DNA of 64,000 bases, from contig CM030711.1 in the NCBI GenBank assembly GCA_017979445.1, positions 8,029,221 to 8,093,220 on the forward strand, read 5' to 3'. The notes beneath the pieces were generated by a model. That model saw only the letters and a list, made by a program, of their open reading frames with translations. It was not told the origin of the DNA and made no database searches. Made by a program: the position numbers and the translations under genes. The stretch is from Akebia trifoliata (taxonomy: Eukaryota > Streptophyta > Magnoliopsida > Ranunculales > Lardizabalaceae). Shown in pieces: positions 12,340-25,356 of this stretch (position 1 is its first letter; the number at the start of each line of letters is the position of its first letter).

Positions 12340-12863
12340 TAGGGGTGCAACTTGGTCCAATTCAAACTAAGAATCGAACCAAACCAATAGTTTTGGGGTG
12401 GTTTGGTTTGGCTTGGAGCAAGTTGCAGTTCGGTTCCGGGTTACGAAAATGGAGAACCAATCAAATTTGATTTGATTCTCGGATCAAACTTGTATAAAAT
12501 CGAACCAAACTGAGAACCGAACCTTATGCAATAAATTAATATATAAGTATATAATAATTATTATGAACCATTTTAGGAGTTAGGACATAGATTAGTGATC
12601 TTTTATGAATAAAGTAATGATTTTTTATTTTTGGATTTGTGATTTATTTTATGGAAATTTATATTATTTTTTCATTAAAAAATATTACTTACAATTTATT
12701 GAATATTGGCAATCTGTAGAACCGAACAAAGCCGACTTTAATTCGGTTTGGGTTGGTTAGGTTCCAATGGAATTTGATTTGGTTCTAGTTCTTATTTAGT
12801 GAAATTGACCTATGTCGGTTCGGTTCCAATTTGACCTCCAAATCGAACCAAGTTGCACCCCAA
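12340..12863. mobile_element. hAT-like non-autonomous element
   Basis: A 524-bp segment with inverted ends: TAGGGGTGCAACTTGGT on the left and ACCAAGTTGCACCCC on the right, followed inward by several inverted CGAACCAA/TTGGTTCG motifs. Flanks are GGTAGAGC (12332-12339) and GATAGAGC (12864-12871), an 8-bp duplication with one mismatch. End sequence and duplication length fit the hAT superfamily. There is no transposase. Confidence 0.72.
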
Positions 12864-12871
12864 GATAGAGC

Positions 12872-15716
12872 CGTAGAGGTGGTTAGTTGTTGACATTTTT
12901 TTTGTTGATTTTAATAGATTAACAGACTCATTTGCTTACTGTAAATTTGGACTTGGACACCAAATGATACAAGGCCATCAATGGATCGAAACAAACTTGA
13001 AATCCCATTCCTTCGGATCAGATAACTCTGGGTCTGGATCATGTAATGTTGCAAAATATATAATACTGTGTGTTTATAAGATTTTTATTGGAATCTAAAT
13101 CCTCGATCCACACCCAATGTTATCGTGTCGGAACGGATTGAATTCTGGGTCTAATCCAATCCATTGACCGCACCATCAATTAGGTCTAATAAACTTCTCA
13201 TGGAATTGGTAACAATTTAGTACCAATCCAAACCTGATCAATTGACACCCCTAGTTACAACCATCACTTGCAAGTCTTCATTCATTTATGTGCCAAGCCT
13301 GCATTAATTAATTTAAAGAAAAAAAAAGCAGTTAAAGTACCCTGGTGGAGGGATTTCTTTTATATTTAGTGCCTAAGTTTTAAGACTTCTCTTAATAGTA
13401 ATTTTTCTTTCTAATCAATCCTTGAACCTCACTCACCACATTTCTCACGATTGAAATGCCGTTGTGCCCTAACTGTTCAAACCCTTCGTTTTCATAAAAA
13501 AAAAAAAAAAAGATTTTCGACATCTCAATCGAGATTTGAAGATTCCATTCCAAAGTAAAGGGTTTGAGAAGGAAGAAGAAGTCATTTTCAAAAAAAAATT
13601 CAAGTATTTTAAAGACGTATGTAAAAAATTAAAGTTTTTCAAATTTGTTACTTCGTTTTTTGATGAAAATCGGTCGAGGATGGTTCTTTTGATTTGGAAT
13701 CATCTACAAAAGTCGTTATGTCGAGTTTTTAGTCGATTTTTCTATGTATTTTAATTGAAAAAACTCAAAAAAATAAAAACAGGTGGATTTTAATTTTTAT
13801 TGTAGAGTTTGACATTTTAAAAAAATTATCAAATTTAACAACAAAAATCTCAAACACGACAATAAAAAATGGTGAGCTCAACAATAATGAGGGACTATCA
13901 AGCCATCACCCAAAACTTAGGGACTATTTAGAAAGAAATCCCTCGGGTCCTTTAAATAATTTTCCCAAATTTAAGTGAACAACCAAGAAACATAAACAAG
14001 AGAAAAATATGCATATGAAGTTGACCCACCAAAGCACAGCAGTAGATAAAGAAGGAAAATAACAGAAAAAGTGAGGCCAAACCAATAAAATTACAACCTT
14101 ATGGGCTGCTAATAACAGTGGAGTCCCATTAAAATACAATGTACACAAAAAATATATATATATATATTTGTCTACATTCCTTGAACACTAATGACCAATA
14201 AAACACCCAAGCCTTGATGCTTACAGTAACATTGTATTGGGACCTATATTGAAATCGCACAATAAAATACTTATAACATGAAAAATAATTATACTAAATA
14301 TTACAGTTCATTCTGATATTTCTAACTTCATGAAAATAAAACTTAAAATTGAAAAATCTAGATGATCGAACTAAATTATAGGTTAAGCTAAAATTAACAT
14401 GTTTACTTACATCAAATGAATTGATTTTTAGTAAAGATGATCAAAATGGTAGGGAAAACTCATTGGATGGCTGGATTGTCTCCGTATATATATATATATA
14501 TATATAACCTCTCTCATTAAAATAGTATTAATTATAATATGTTCAAAATATACAAGTGTACTAAATAGATCTTTCTTTTATCACAACATGGCATTGCGGC
14601 AACATGTGAGCAGCCCACTCTATGGAGATTTTCACTTTGGTGCTATTCTCGGGTCCCAAGGTTGCTATTTCCTCAGGGCATCCATTCCACTGACTTTCTC
14701 GGCACCCACTTACGATCATTCATACCAATTTTTTTTTGTTTTTAATTCTTACATAAACTGTTTTCTCGAGTCACTCCTTCCAAGATTTGAACAACGAGAT
14801 ATGTATCAGCTCTGATATCAAATAATACGAATCCAACCAATACACTAAAAACACAAAAGTATCATTTGGTGCCCACAATCAAAATCTTTTCTCTTTAAGT
14901 TCTCAATAGACAAAGGAGGGTTTTGGAGTGGTAGCTCTAGAATAATGCCCCTCAATGATATGAGATTGTGCTAGAATTTATTAGGCTTCTCTTTCTCTCT
15001 CATTAGCTACTAATAATCATTTTTTGTTACCAATAAGATATTAGTTTGGTGCAATATAAATATATATAAAAAAAACCCATATTATAAGAGAGTTCCAAGA
15101 TGTCGGCAGAATTCATTTATAAAGCAAAATTGTTAGTGCTTTTTATTATTGAGAGCAATGTGAAGAGATAGAGATAGAGATAGAGATAGATCAAACAGTG
15201 TTGTTAAAGATACTTAAGATATAATCTCTACTATATCTTGTCCCTACAATCAAAAAGGATCCTCACTCAATGAGGTTGAGTCAGGGATGTGGAAAGTTGC
15301 TTATAAATTAATCCAACTTTAGGAAGACAAAGGGTCTGAAGCATAGGGGACATCATGGTCTCCCATGTTTGTATTTTTACGCCTGACAATATCTATCTAG
15401 GCTTCAATAAAAAGAAAGGGAATAAGGGAAGATGATGGGTCTCTTGAAACTCTCAAAGTGCTCTCATGGTGGCCCCCTTTACATTCATTTCGTTCTCTGA
15501 GTTGCACCAACTCAGTCGAATTCCATGATATTGACTCACTCGTATCAATTATGATCATCGATGTCTTATGCCAAAGATTTGGGGTTGGTAAACAACTCTA
15601 GTTCTTTCATTTAATTTTGTCCAGAGCCACGTCGATATGTCATTGAAAGTGTATTAATATGACCCACTTATATTAGTGATTTGGGCAAATGAACCTTAGT
15701 TTTCCTCTATTAGGGT
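12872..15716. other. Intergenic, repeat-derived, no gene
   Basis: AT-rich DNA without recognisable coding sequence. It holds an A run at about 13495-13511, TA microsatellites at about 14154-14168 and 14485-14505, a GATAGA microsatellite at about 15165-15189, and at about 14588-14870 a member of the repeat family seen at 48.3-48.95 kb, shared features being GATTTTCACTTTGGTGC and a stretch like AATACGAATCCAACCAATAC. Confidence 0.5.
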
Positions 15717-15956
15717 ATTTGATAGGAAGCAATGTAATAAAATGAATTGTAATACACCAAATCATGTCAGAAGATCATGTCAAATAGATAGGAGATTAGG
15801 ATTAGATCTCGTTGTCTTGTCCAATTGGTTAAGATTTGTTTTGCTTTCTATATAAATCCCATTAAGATTTTCTAATCCTAATTTCTTAATTAATTAATCT
15901 GATGTTAAGATACGATTTGATGTCTCGTAATACACCTTATTACATTGTTTCCTATA
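15717..15956. mobile_element. MITE with AGGAAGCAATGTAATAA ends
   Basis: About 240 bases. The left end ATAGGAAGCAATGTAATAA and the right end TTATTACATTGTTTCCTAT are inverted copies with one mismatch; further inward, TAATACACC occurs in both arms. The rest is AT-rich and non-coding. I could not settle the target duplication. Confidence 0.65.
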
Positions 15957-16336
15957 AATTCTAATGGAGTGGCTCAATGACAATTTCAGATCCAATAAAC
16001 GATGAGAGTCCATAAGTTGTGTTTCGATATCAAGTATGAGCAATATTTCCTTAGGGCCACTCGTAACACCTCACTTACCTAGTGCGTGTGATGTGCTGGT
16101 GTTGCACATACTTGAGGAAGGGACTCATATGCCTTGGCTCATCCGGTCCCCCTAGTCGGACGTAAGTCCGGACACCCCCGTTATCCCCCCCCAAAATGCA
16201 TTGTTTCCTATATAATATTTTAATAGCTCCTATGGTTGAAAACTCAGACACTAACCTCAACTTGAATGTCCAACAAGTTGAGTCAACTCAATGATTTGTT
16301 AGCTATAATATATTTATGAATAATGATTTTTTGATG

Positions 16337-16482
16337 CCCCCCTCTAACATATGCCACCATCATTGAACTGTAAATCATTTCCCCGGGATACATATGATCA
16401 TAAATTCTTTTCTTGTGTATCACGAGGCAATTGATCTACGATTCTATAATGATGGTGTAGGGGACGTAAAGGGGGGGGGGGG
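16337..16482. mobile_element. Foldback element, CGGGATACA family, copy 1
   Basis: Imperfect inverted repeat whose arms share CCCCCT at the end, ACCATCATT, and GTAAATCATTTCC or its counterpart. The centre carries CCCCGGGATACAT and the opposing GTGTATCACGAGG. It ends in a run of ten or more G. Non-coding. Confidence 0.6.
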
Positions 16483-17359
16483 TGGTTTCAGATTGTCACA
16501 ACTCTATATTTATTAGTACTTAAAAATGTATTAAAATATTTTAAAATTAAGAATTATATGTACTCACTATATTCCAAAAAGAATAACATTAAATAAAATG
16601 GTATTAATTGGTGAGTTTCTAACCTGACTTGGCACTTTCAGAGTTGAGTTATCTAAGTTTCAAATCGACTTTTGAAGAGTTCTAAAACATAGGTGCACCT
16701 GTGTGTTGATTACAATAGAAATTGAAGGGGGTGTTTGACTCGAATTGCTAGTTTGTTTTGTTAGAATCAAGTTACACAAACTGATTTGGGAATCAAAGGG
16801 GGAGTTTTCTTTAGACTGTTAGATTCTGATTTAGAATTGTCAAAATTAAAATACATATAATAATTTCCAGAATTACGTTTGGCTACACTGCTTCTTTCTA
16901 TAATCTGCTACATTTGCAATGCTGGATATTATATAACTAATCTTGCAAAATGGCAAGAAATGAATTTTAAAGTTACAAAAAATAGATCATCTCAATTTTC
17001 TATTGATATTTTATTCTAATTATGATGGAATTGCTTTTTATAATTTAAAATATTCACAACATCGGAGGATTATGAGTGATTGTAGAAAATTCATTTTTCT
17101 AATAATAAAAAAAAACATGACATGGCATTGTATTCTAGAATTGCATTATGAGTGAGAATCGGTAGGACATAAGAAAGGTCGGACTCCAATTTTAAAATTT
17201 AGTGGGTATGAATCCCTTGAGTATATTCAAATAAAAAAAGGTCCAATAGAGTTTAACGAACCTTGACCCAACTTGAATTTAAGTTGGATATAGATCCATC
17301 CTGATCCAAATATATACTTTCTTTGAAAATTCTATTTTTATGTTTTTCAGTTGTGAGAA

Positions 17360-17489
17360 AATGATTCCCTATGTGGCATATTCAATCGATTCTCCTTCCA
17401 GTTATGTATTTTGAGGAGTACAGATTTACGATTCTAACACATGTCACTTCAGGGGAGTCGATTGAATATGTCGTGTGGGGGAGTCATTA
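17360..17489. mobile_element. Foldback element, related family, copy 2
   Basis: Arms AATGATTCCCTATGTGG...CATATTCAATCGATTCTCC and its inverted partner ending in GGGGGAGTCATT. The CATATTCAATCGA core is exactly inverted. The centre has TATTTTGAGGAGTACAGAT, a diverged version of the GGGATACA core of the other copies. Non-coding. Confidence 0.55.
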
Positions 17490-20400
17490 AATCATTCCTC
17501 ATATAAGTTATTATAAACTCGTATCCAACCTTTGGAGAATTATTCAACCCAACCCAAATAGAATCCGGAGCAAGATAGAAAATTGGATTTGAATATGGGC
17601 ATTACATAGGGTCGACCCAGATCCGACACATTCTATGTTGTAAGAATTAGATGAGATATAGAGTGAATGATGCGTGGATGTGTCAGGACTGGGGCACATA
17701 ATGAAAGAGATCTTGGGGAGTAGCAGGTGTAACCAATGGGAAGGTAGGAATGATGGTTGTGAGGACATCGAGAGATATGGACAGAGAGAGTGAAACTCAT
17801 TGGGTTTGGTTTCACGAGGAATGATGGAAGGGTGATCGAGAGATTCTCTCTAGTTGTGGGGCTCGAGGAGTTGGGGTCACATGGGGAATATTTTTGTGGA
17901 GATTATGGGCACTAAGGACACTGGCATGTACTGCTTGCTTAAAGCTTTTCCACAAGTTTTAAGGCACATGCCCAATGATTCATGTTGGTCACATAGAGAT
18001 AAAAAATAAATAAAAAAAGTTTCATCTCCTAGATTGTGACGTCACATTTGTAGAAAGATGAGATCATCACATGTGAGTATTCACCTCCCATATGTACATG
18101 TATACATGCATAGATAAAATTCATCTCTTATGATTATCCATTTAACCAGAATCAAAATCAATAGGTTAGTTCTAAGTTTTTTATTTATTTATTGGAACTG
18201 ATTCGATTGAGAACTAAAATTGATAGGAATGAATAAAAACTAGAATCATGTAAAGAAAAAAATTACACGATTTCAATTTTGATTCTATTGATTTGAGAAT
18301 CGGAATTGAAACCAATGGGATTTAGAATTGACTCGTTGGCACCCCTACCTACTCCTTGAGATATGTGATCTTATCATGTTCTTTGACGTCTAAGGGTGGT
18401 TGCAAATTCGATTCTACAAAATCAATTTATAATTCATCGAGTATGGACTAAGATTGAGTATTGCTTTGTTCACTTCTTTTCTATATTTGATTGATGCTAG
18501 TAGGTTACTATTGATTCTGACCTGTTAATTGAGAACAATACTCTAATAGTCAATACCTCTCTTTATTGCATAAGATGCTTGAGGTTCTTGTTTGGGTTTT
18601 GGCTTCAAAAGGAAAAATCAGAGAGGATCTTTTCCTTTGACTCTAGGGTTAGGCTTCTCGACTTGGACCATGCAAGGGTCGTCCCCAAGGCAAAAATTTG
18701 GGGGTACATATGTATTCTTTTAAGGATATTCATTTAGGATTTTTTTTTTTTTTTTTGGGAAAATGAGAAACGTTTTTTTCTATTCTCATTTTGCTAGAGA
18801 TTTCCAATGCTGTTACTTTGGAGATTATAATGTCATTAAATTTTAATTTGATATGTGGATGTAGGCACATTGTTGAACCACATAAATTCTTGTGTTTGTG
18901 TGCAATTCTCTTTTCTTTGCTATTTCGTTTGTCCACTCTTGTAATGTTTGAGAGTTATACATTGTTAGATAATGTCCTGTTTCTTTTGATCAGTGAATTT
19001 TTTTTTTTTCAATGAGATCAATAACACAATGATGGTGGAAACCACTACTTTGTCAAGCTCACATTAGGTAGCCATTTTTTTTTTCCAATAGGAGTTGGTC
19101 AATTATAATAATGCACCAATGGCAATATAGTAAGGACTCAAAGTGATTCTTCAACCTCTGAAATTTTGGGGCACTTATGATGCTTATCAAAGATGTCGAC
19201 TGTTCCATGTGTCCGTGAGTTTTCAAAGCTAAAGACAATTCACAATTATGATATAATTTTGCTTTGTCTCGAGTAGTTAATTTTCAGGATGCGAACTTAT
19301 CTAGGAGATGAGGAGGATTTTTTATACATTTTACATGAGACTTTAATAACTGCATAACATCAAACATACGACTTAGATTGTAGGTAAACATTAATTTCTT
19401 AAGAATTGATATGTCTTTCCTTGTAATTCATTTCATTTGAGCATCCCTATGACATATCCTCTAATCTAAGCCGTTCATTTGATGAGTAAAACAAATATAT
19501 TTTGAGTGCCTGAAATGGAATCAATTCTAAACGGATATCTACTATCCAACATTAAATTGAAACATAATCTGATCCACTACTTGATTTCGGATACATTGAA
19601 TAATCGAGTAATTGGATAGCCATTGACACACATAGCTCATAGTGCCAAGAGTTGGCACCAAAAAGAGAAAGATAATAAAGTGGGCAAGATGGGCACAAAA
19701 ATGCATTTTATGCGCGTGGAACAGTAGTCACGGCTATTCGTTAGTGCTTAGGAAGACAAATCAGATTCGTGTACTAAATGTGTGCGGATGTGCACGCGTG
19801 AAAGCATGTATGGTGGCTAAAGCCACTAACATCAAGTGCAAGTGTAGTGCAAATAGGGTCAATGTGGGACCAACATGTCTTCCAACTAAACAGGGCCCGG
19901 ACCGAACTGGGTCCGGGTTTGTCTTAAAGTTAGGGTACAAGGTGGATGATGTGTGTAGAACTGATGAGTGGACCCAATGGTAGGGTTAGGGTTAAATGAT
20001 GTGGTTGGGACTTGGGGAGAAGGATATGTGCTTATGTGGCCATGTGAGCGTAGAAAGTGACTTGTGGGACCATATTATGTAGGGGAGGATTATTGAAGGT
20101 CAAACGAATTACTCATAAAATTTTGGGCAATTTGAACATAATCCTCTCCCACACTCTTTATTATCAAAATTATGACAAATCCCTTGACCTCTAGTCTTCC
20201 CTAAGAGACTATTATATAAAATGACCTAAAAAGTTCTCCTTCAATCTCTTGCCTTAAAACCCTTGATTTTTCTTTCAAAAATCAATTATATTCAATTTTA
20301 TTATTTTAAAAACTGGATTAAAGCAGCAGTTGGAAAAGGTTGGTTCACTAATGGGATAATTTATTATAATAATTATTTTGTTATACCGTTAATAATCATA

Positions 20401-22479
20401 GTTAAATAGTTGATGTTACCTTTTTTTAAACATAAAAGAAGAAAGCTTTGGATCAAGTTACATGTGTATCCAAATTTTATTTTATTTTTATAAATGTAAC
20501 CTAGTCCAATCAAATAGAAACAAGAGGAACAGAGTCCAACCATCCATTTAATTTTTTTTTTTTATAACAATTATTCAATCTTTTAGGGTAAGTGGTTTTA
20601 TGACTTTATCTTCAACTTAAAATTCCATCACCGAATAAGACACAACTTTTCAAGATAATTAAAGATATTGGATTTTTGGAAAGAAAAATCAAGATTTTTG
20701 ACTAGAGGTTGAAAATAATGGATTGAAGAAATATAACTTAAAGAATTACCCTTCAAGGTGAAGAGTTTAAAGACAAAGAGAATCTAGTTAGAGGTAAAAA
20801 TTGAAGGCATTTAAGTCATTTTATAATTAGTCTCTAACAAAAGACCAAAGTCAAGGGATGAAGGAAATGGGGGCACCTCAAATATTTAAAAAAAAACCCA
20901 AAGGGGGTAAAATTTTGTTGGTGATTGTCCCAAGGTTCCACGTGGAGCCTTGTAGGATGATGGGTTAGTTGGTTTGATGCTTTTAATTAAGATTTTGATT
21001 CTATGGTGGGACTTTTGATGTTGATGTTGATTTTGATTTGAAGAAAGGTTGACCATCGTTGGATAGAGATAGATATATTTGAATTTGTATTTGTTCGTTT
21101 GGTGTGAGAGTGCGTGAGAGAGGATGTGTTGTGGTTGTTTTTGTTTGGTGGTTCGCGTGTGCATGCGCGCGCGTGCAGAGCTCCCAAGGATGGTGCGATC
21201 ATGATGGGGCTGGCTGCCAGGCACCATAATATTTCACTTTCATCACGCATATCTCCTGAATCATTTCCTTGTTGCCCCTGCCTTAGAACTATCACTTTTT
21301 TTTTTCCAACACACCATTCCAAATCATTACTATTAGAGTTTTATTTTTAATTTATTTTTCTAATTTTCTCCATTTATATAAGAACATGTTTTAAGTTTTA
21401 ATGGGTTTAATTTAATTAATTAAATCAACAAATCTCTCTTTAATTAGAGTATCACATTTTTTTTTTTTGTATCTATGTGATTTTTTCTAGAGAGATTCTA
21501 TTGGCACACAAACACACCAATTATTTTAAAAATTAAACTATTATTTGCATATAAATTGGTGTGTCATATAGGTAAAAAAGTTGGTGATAAAAGTTCTGTT
21601 TTTTCTATGAGTATTTGTCATAAAACTCTTAAGAATATGACCATTTAGCTCTTGAATTTTTTCCTTATTTTAATTTTCAACTTTTTTAAAGAGTATTACA
21701 TGGTTTTGGTTCAATTAATTAAATGAACAATATTCAACCATAACTTCCAAAAAGAGAATATTTGACCATGAATTTTTTTTCCTTCTTAATATTACCCTTT
21801 TTAACATGTCTACGCTTGTTTTTTCTCTCTGTAAAGTTTTTGTTTCAAAATATTATTATTTGGGTTTTTTTTTTTTTTCTCTCCAATTTTTAAGAGTATA
21901 CATGGGTTTGCTTCAAGTAACTGAATTAAACAATATTTGACAATAAGAGTTTTTCCTCTTAATATTAAGTTTTTCAAGATTTATGTCTTTTTTTTTAAAT
22001 AGAGCATTTGAATAACAATCAACCATGACCGTTAAAAAGCAGAATTATTTACTTATATAACGGAACGGATTATGACCAATAGTTGTTATAATGCAATTAT
22101 TAGTGATTATTTTCATGTTCTTAAAACATTGTATGATCACAATCGATTTAATCTAAAAGGATCAGTGTTAAGTGTCGGAAATTTAGTGGGCGACAGCCAT
22201 CAAATGGTCCCACACATGTATGCTATGCCATTTATGTACAGACAAACTCATTTGACCATTTTCCCAATATCAAGAGTGTTTTTATTTATTTACTTTATTT
22301 TTGCTTTTTTGCTTAGAATAATTCAAGAGGTTGTCTACATTAACAATCATGCATTCATGTCCCTATAAAAAAAAATTTCAATTTTTATTTTATTTTATTG
22401 ATTTGCATTGGTTGATCAAAAGCTATATAAGAGAGAGAGAAAAAAAATTCTAATGACTTTCATTATAATTAACATAAAC
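17490..22479. other. Intergenic, no gene
   Basis: AT-rich DNA with poly-T and poly-A runs (for example about 18738-18756 and 21865-21882). About 18130-18350 resembles one side of a degenerate hAT-like element (inverted GATTCTATTGATT-type motifs, ending GGCACCCCTA). About 21485-21600 is a weak inverted repeat with AGAGATTCTATTGGCACAC at one end, like the TATTGGCAC family. The open frame at 19642-19983 and those at 20886-21350 show no recognisable domain. Confidence 0.45.
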
Positions 22480-22499
22480 TGAGAAATAAATGTATAGAA

Positions 22500-22880
22500 C
22501 ATGGCATCGTATCATATCCAAGTGCTACTTTAATATATGCTAATGCTTTTCTGACCCGAATATTTTCACTCGATCTATATTCGGTTGACGTTCCAAGGGT
22601 ACAGAATCGTTGATCGTTTTCCTTGTGTATCCCAAAGAAAAATGATGTATAGTTGTGTGCTCTTTCCACGTTAGCCACGTACACACCGACACTTTAGTAT
22701 ACACTAGTGATTTTTTGACTCAAAAATTTTCACTCAGTTTATAATCAACTGACGTGGCAACTGGCAAGGGCACAGAATTGTTGATCATTGTCCTCGTGTA
22801 TCCCGAAGAAAAAGATCTATGATTTTGAATGCTTGACACATCAGTCGTTGACACACCAAGTGAAAATTTTCGAGTTAGAA
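22500..22880. repeat. Two tandem units of the GGGATACA-core family
   Basis: Two direct copies with a period of about 164 bases. Unit 1 has TCTGACCCGAATATTTTCACTC, GTTGACGTTCC, AGAATCGTTGATC and CTTGTGTATCCCAAAGAAAA. Unit 2 has the matching TTGACTCAAAAATTTTCACTC, ACTGACGTGGC, AGAATTGTTGATC and CTCGTGTATCCCGAAGAAAA. The last motif is the core found in the foldback elements nearby. Non-coding. Confidence 0.65.
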
Positions 22881-23298
22881 AATCACGACTCTTTCGTATA
22901 ATAACACTTCAATGCCAATCCTTAGAAAGAAGAACAATGACATCATCGAAAACTGTATATGACATCATTAATTCAAATACAAAGTTAAAATTGAGATGTA
23001 TTATACTAAAATACAACCAGTTCCATGATATCATTGTCCATATGATTACTTTTAAGTTCCTAAAGTGAGAACTAAGAAAACCATTCACCTTTTATATTTA
23101 CTAGTTCAGGTAATATGGTAATGTTAATTCAAAAGTAGATGAGTAGAATTCACTTTAAAAATATTAATTTAAATTATTATTTTATATTATTTATTTCAAT
23201 TAGTCTCCATTTCCTTACTTGCAACAAGATTAATAAGAATAAATAATATAATAATATATAAAAAAAAAACACACAATTCGAAGTAAATCAAAAGAATT

Positions 23299-23520
23299 GT
23301 GATAATCTAACTACCCCATGTGGCAAACTCAATTGATTACCTTGACGTGACAATTCGGGAACAGTAGATCTACACTCCTCGGGATACACAGCTGCACTTC
23401 CCCATAAAAAAGTGTATCTTGAGAGAACCATGTATCCCAAGGAGCACGGATCTACGGTTCCCAAACTTGTTACGTTAGATAGTCAATTGATTATACCACA
23501 TGGGGTAATCAGATTATCAC
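23299..23520. mobile_element. Foldback element, CGGGATACA family, 222 bp
   Basis: Clear inverted repeat: GTGATAATCT at the left end and AGATTATCAC at the right, then ACCCCATGTGG and CCACATGGGGT, then CTCAATTGATTA and its partner, then GTAGATCTACACTCCTCGGGATACAC against the inverted ATGTATCCCAAGGAGCACGGATCTAC. Loop of about 40 bases. No coding sequence. Confidence 0.8.
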
Positions 23521-23582
23521 GACTCAAATCAAAAGGGAAGCTCAAAACTTTCGGGAGTACACCTAATTATAGTGATTGAGAC

Positions 23583-24383
23583 TAGGGGTGCACATTGGAT
23601 TGGGTAAATCCGAGAACCGAACCAATCCGAAGCCTTTTAGATTGGATTGAGCATGATTTGGTTTGGGTACGGATTGTATATAAAAAAATCCGATTGATTT
23701 GATGCGGTTCCGGATTAGGGGTATAATAGAATCGAACCAATCCGAGAACCGAACTAATCCGAAGTATCTATTATAATATATATATATATATATATTTATC
23801 TCCTTTATTTTTTTCTAACAAAAACTCATAAAAAATGTACACAAAGCTCTCTCTCAACTATCAAATGAATCAACCCATTTATGAAAAAAAACATTCAAAG
23901 AGTTTGATTCCTTATTTTTTTACGAGAACCTTTATGCCGTGTTTGTTAGATGAAATGTACTATACGAATCTAGGTTTGAATTCGTTAATATACTATTTAT
24001 GGATTAGTTTTCTCACTAATCCATCCAAAATACCAATTTTAAAATTGTAATTTTTTTTAGTCTCATTGAGTTTTTTCTAATTTTCAATTTATACAGATTT
24101 CAGTCATAATTTAATCATAAAATCATTTTCATTTTAAAAATAGGCATTATTTATGATCTGACCAAAGGATTCTTTTTTTGAAAGAAAAAATACTTATTTT
24201 TCTATTTTGAAAGTATGAGAACCGAGAACCGATCCGAACTAATCCGAACCAAGTTTGGTTTGGATTGATTCGGTTCTATAAGGTAATTGGATTGGTTCGG
24301 TCCCAAATTTGTAGAACCGATCATGTTTGGTTCGATTCCAATTTTATCAAAATCCCAACCAATCCGAACCATGTGCACCTCTA
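23583..24383. mobile_element. hAT-like non-autonomous element with perfect 8-bp duplication
   Basis: An 801-bp segment from TAGGGGTGCACATTGG to CCATGTGCACCTCTA, flanked on both sides by ATTGAGAC (23575-23582 and 24384-24391). Sub-terminal regions carry many copies of AACCAATCCGA and the reverse TCGGATTGGTT. A TA run sits at about 23775-23795. The open frame 23835-24050 inside has no transposase-like feature. Same general class as the element at 12340-12863, with different internal sequence. Confidence 0.85.
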
Positions 24384-24391
24384 ATTGAGAC

Positions 24392-25186
24392 GGCTCCACA
24401 AAAAAACGAAGAGTGATCAGAGAAAAATTAAGGGATGTTCCCTCATGACAGAGGGATCGCCAACGAGAGAAGCCATAACATTTTGTTACAAATTGGGATT
24501 CGTGTACAAAATTTGGAAATAAGAATTACATGAATTTTTTTCTTCTTCTTTTGATCAATTGAATGGTTGATAATTCTTTCATGGTGTCATGCATGAAACT
24601 CAATCAATTGGTAATTTTTTTGAGGAACAAAGATTAATAACTGATAAAAAGGAATAGGAAACAAAAGATGGGAGGTTGTAATCTTTGATAAGACCAAATC
24701 ATTCCCATATATCTAAATATTAAATCATCAAAGAACATCCCTTTTAAATCACTATGTTGAGAACCTAATTAGAACAATTGTTAATTTTGTTCCCCCAATT
24801 CATGGAAAATGTCGACCCTGATTTGTCAACCTCAGAAGTTGAGGACAACTTTTGTAACAATTTTACGTTGCGAGCATCTCACGCCTTACCAATCTTGGTA
24901 AATTTTTACTGATTACTATCATTTTTATTATTATTGTCATTGCTATTATTATTGCATCTACAACTATAATTGCTACTACTAGGCCATTTTTTCTATTACA
25001 AGGCATGTTTGTATGAAGGTGGCATGTCCTTTAGTGCAAATTAATTAAATACATTATCAATTTTTCTATTAATTATTGATCACTAATTTTGCTTGCTTAG
25101 CAAATCGATGACTCCTAAGTTGACTCAGATGTGTCCAATAAAACCGATTTAATTTGTTCTCTAGGAAAATATTAAGTAGAGTTGTG
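24392..25186. other. Intergenic, no gene
   Basis: AT-rich sequence without recognisable coding or structural signal, apart from short ATT/ATTATT runs near 24910-24960. Confidence 0.5.
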
Positions 25187-25356
25187 ATGAATGCACGCAG
25201 TAAATCATATGCGGTCTGTACGTGGTTGATGTAACAAGGGCGCATAATCATAGATCTTTTTCTTCGGGATACACAAGGAAAAGATATATGATTTTGTGCC
25301 CTTACCACATCAACCACGTACAGACTGCATATAATTTATCTCGTGCATTCACCATC
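25187..25356. mobile_element. Foldback element, CGGGATACA family, near-perfect hairpin
   Basis: Long arms with very little loop: GAATGCACG, GTCTGTACGTGGTTGATGT and AATCATAGATCTTTT on the left are mirrored by CGTGCATTC, ACATCAACCACGTACAGAC and AAAAGATATATGATT on the right. The centre is CTTCGGGATACACAAGG. It lies about 590-760 bases upstream of the SAMDC start. Confidence 0.8.

Noticed and set aside
13190..13260. Another hAT-like end (TTGACACCCCTAG)
   Set aside because: No convincing partner end or duplication could be found nearby.
19642..19983. 113-codon open frame
   Set aside because: Composition and content show no domain, and there is no supporting exon structure or promoter signal.
20886..21350. 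Overlapping frames of 78-113 codons on both strands
   Set aside because: No recognisable motif; likely chance frames in purine-rich DNA.
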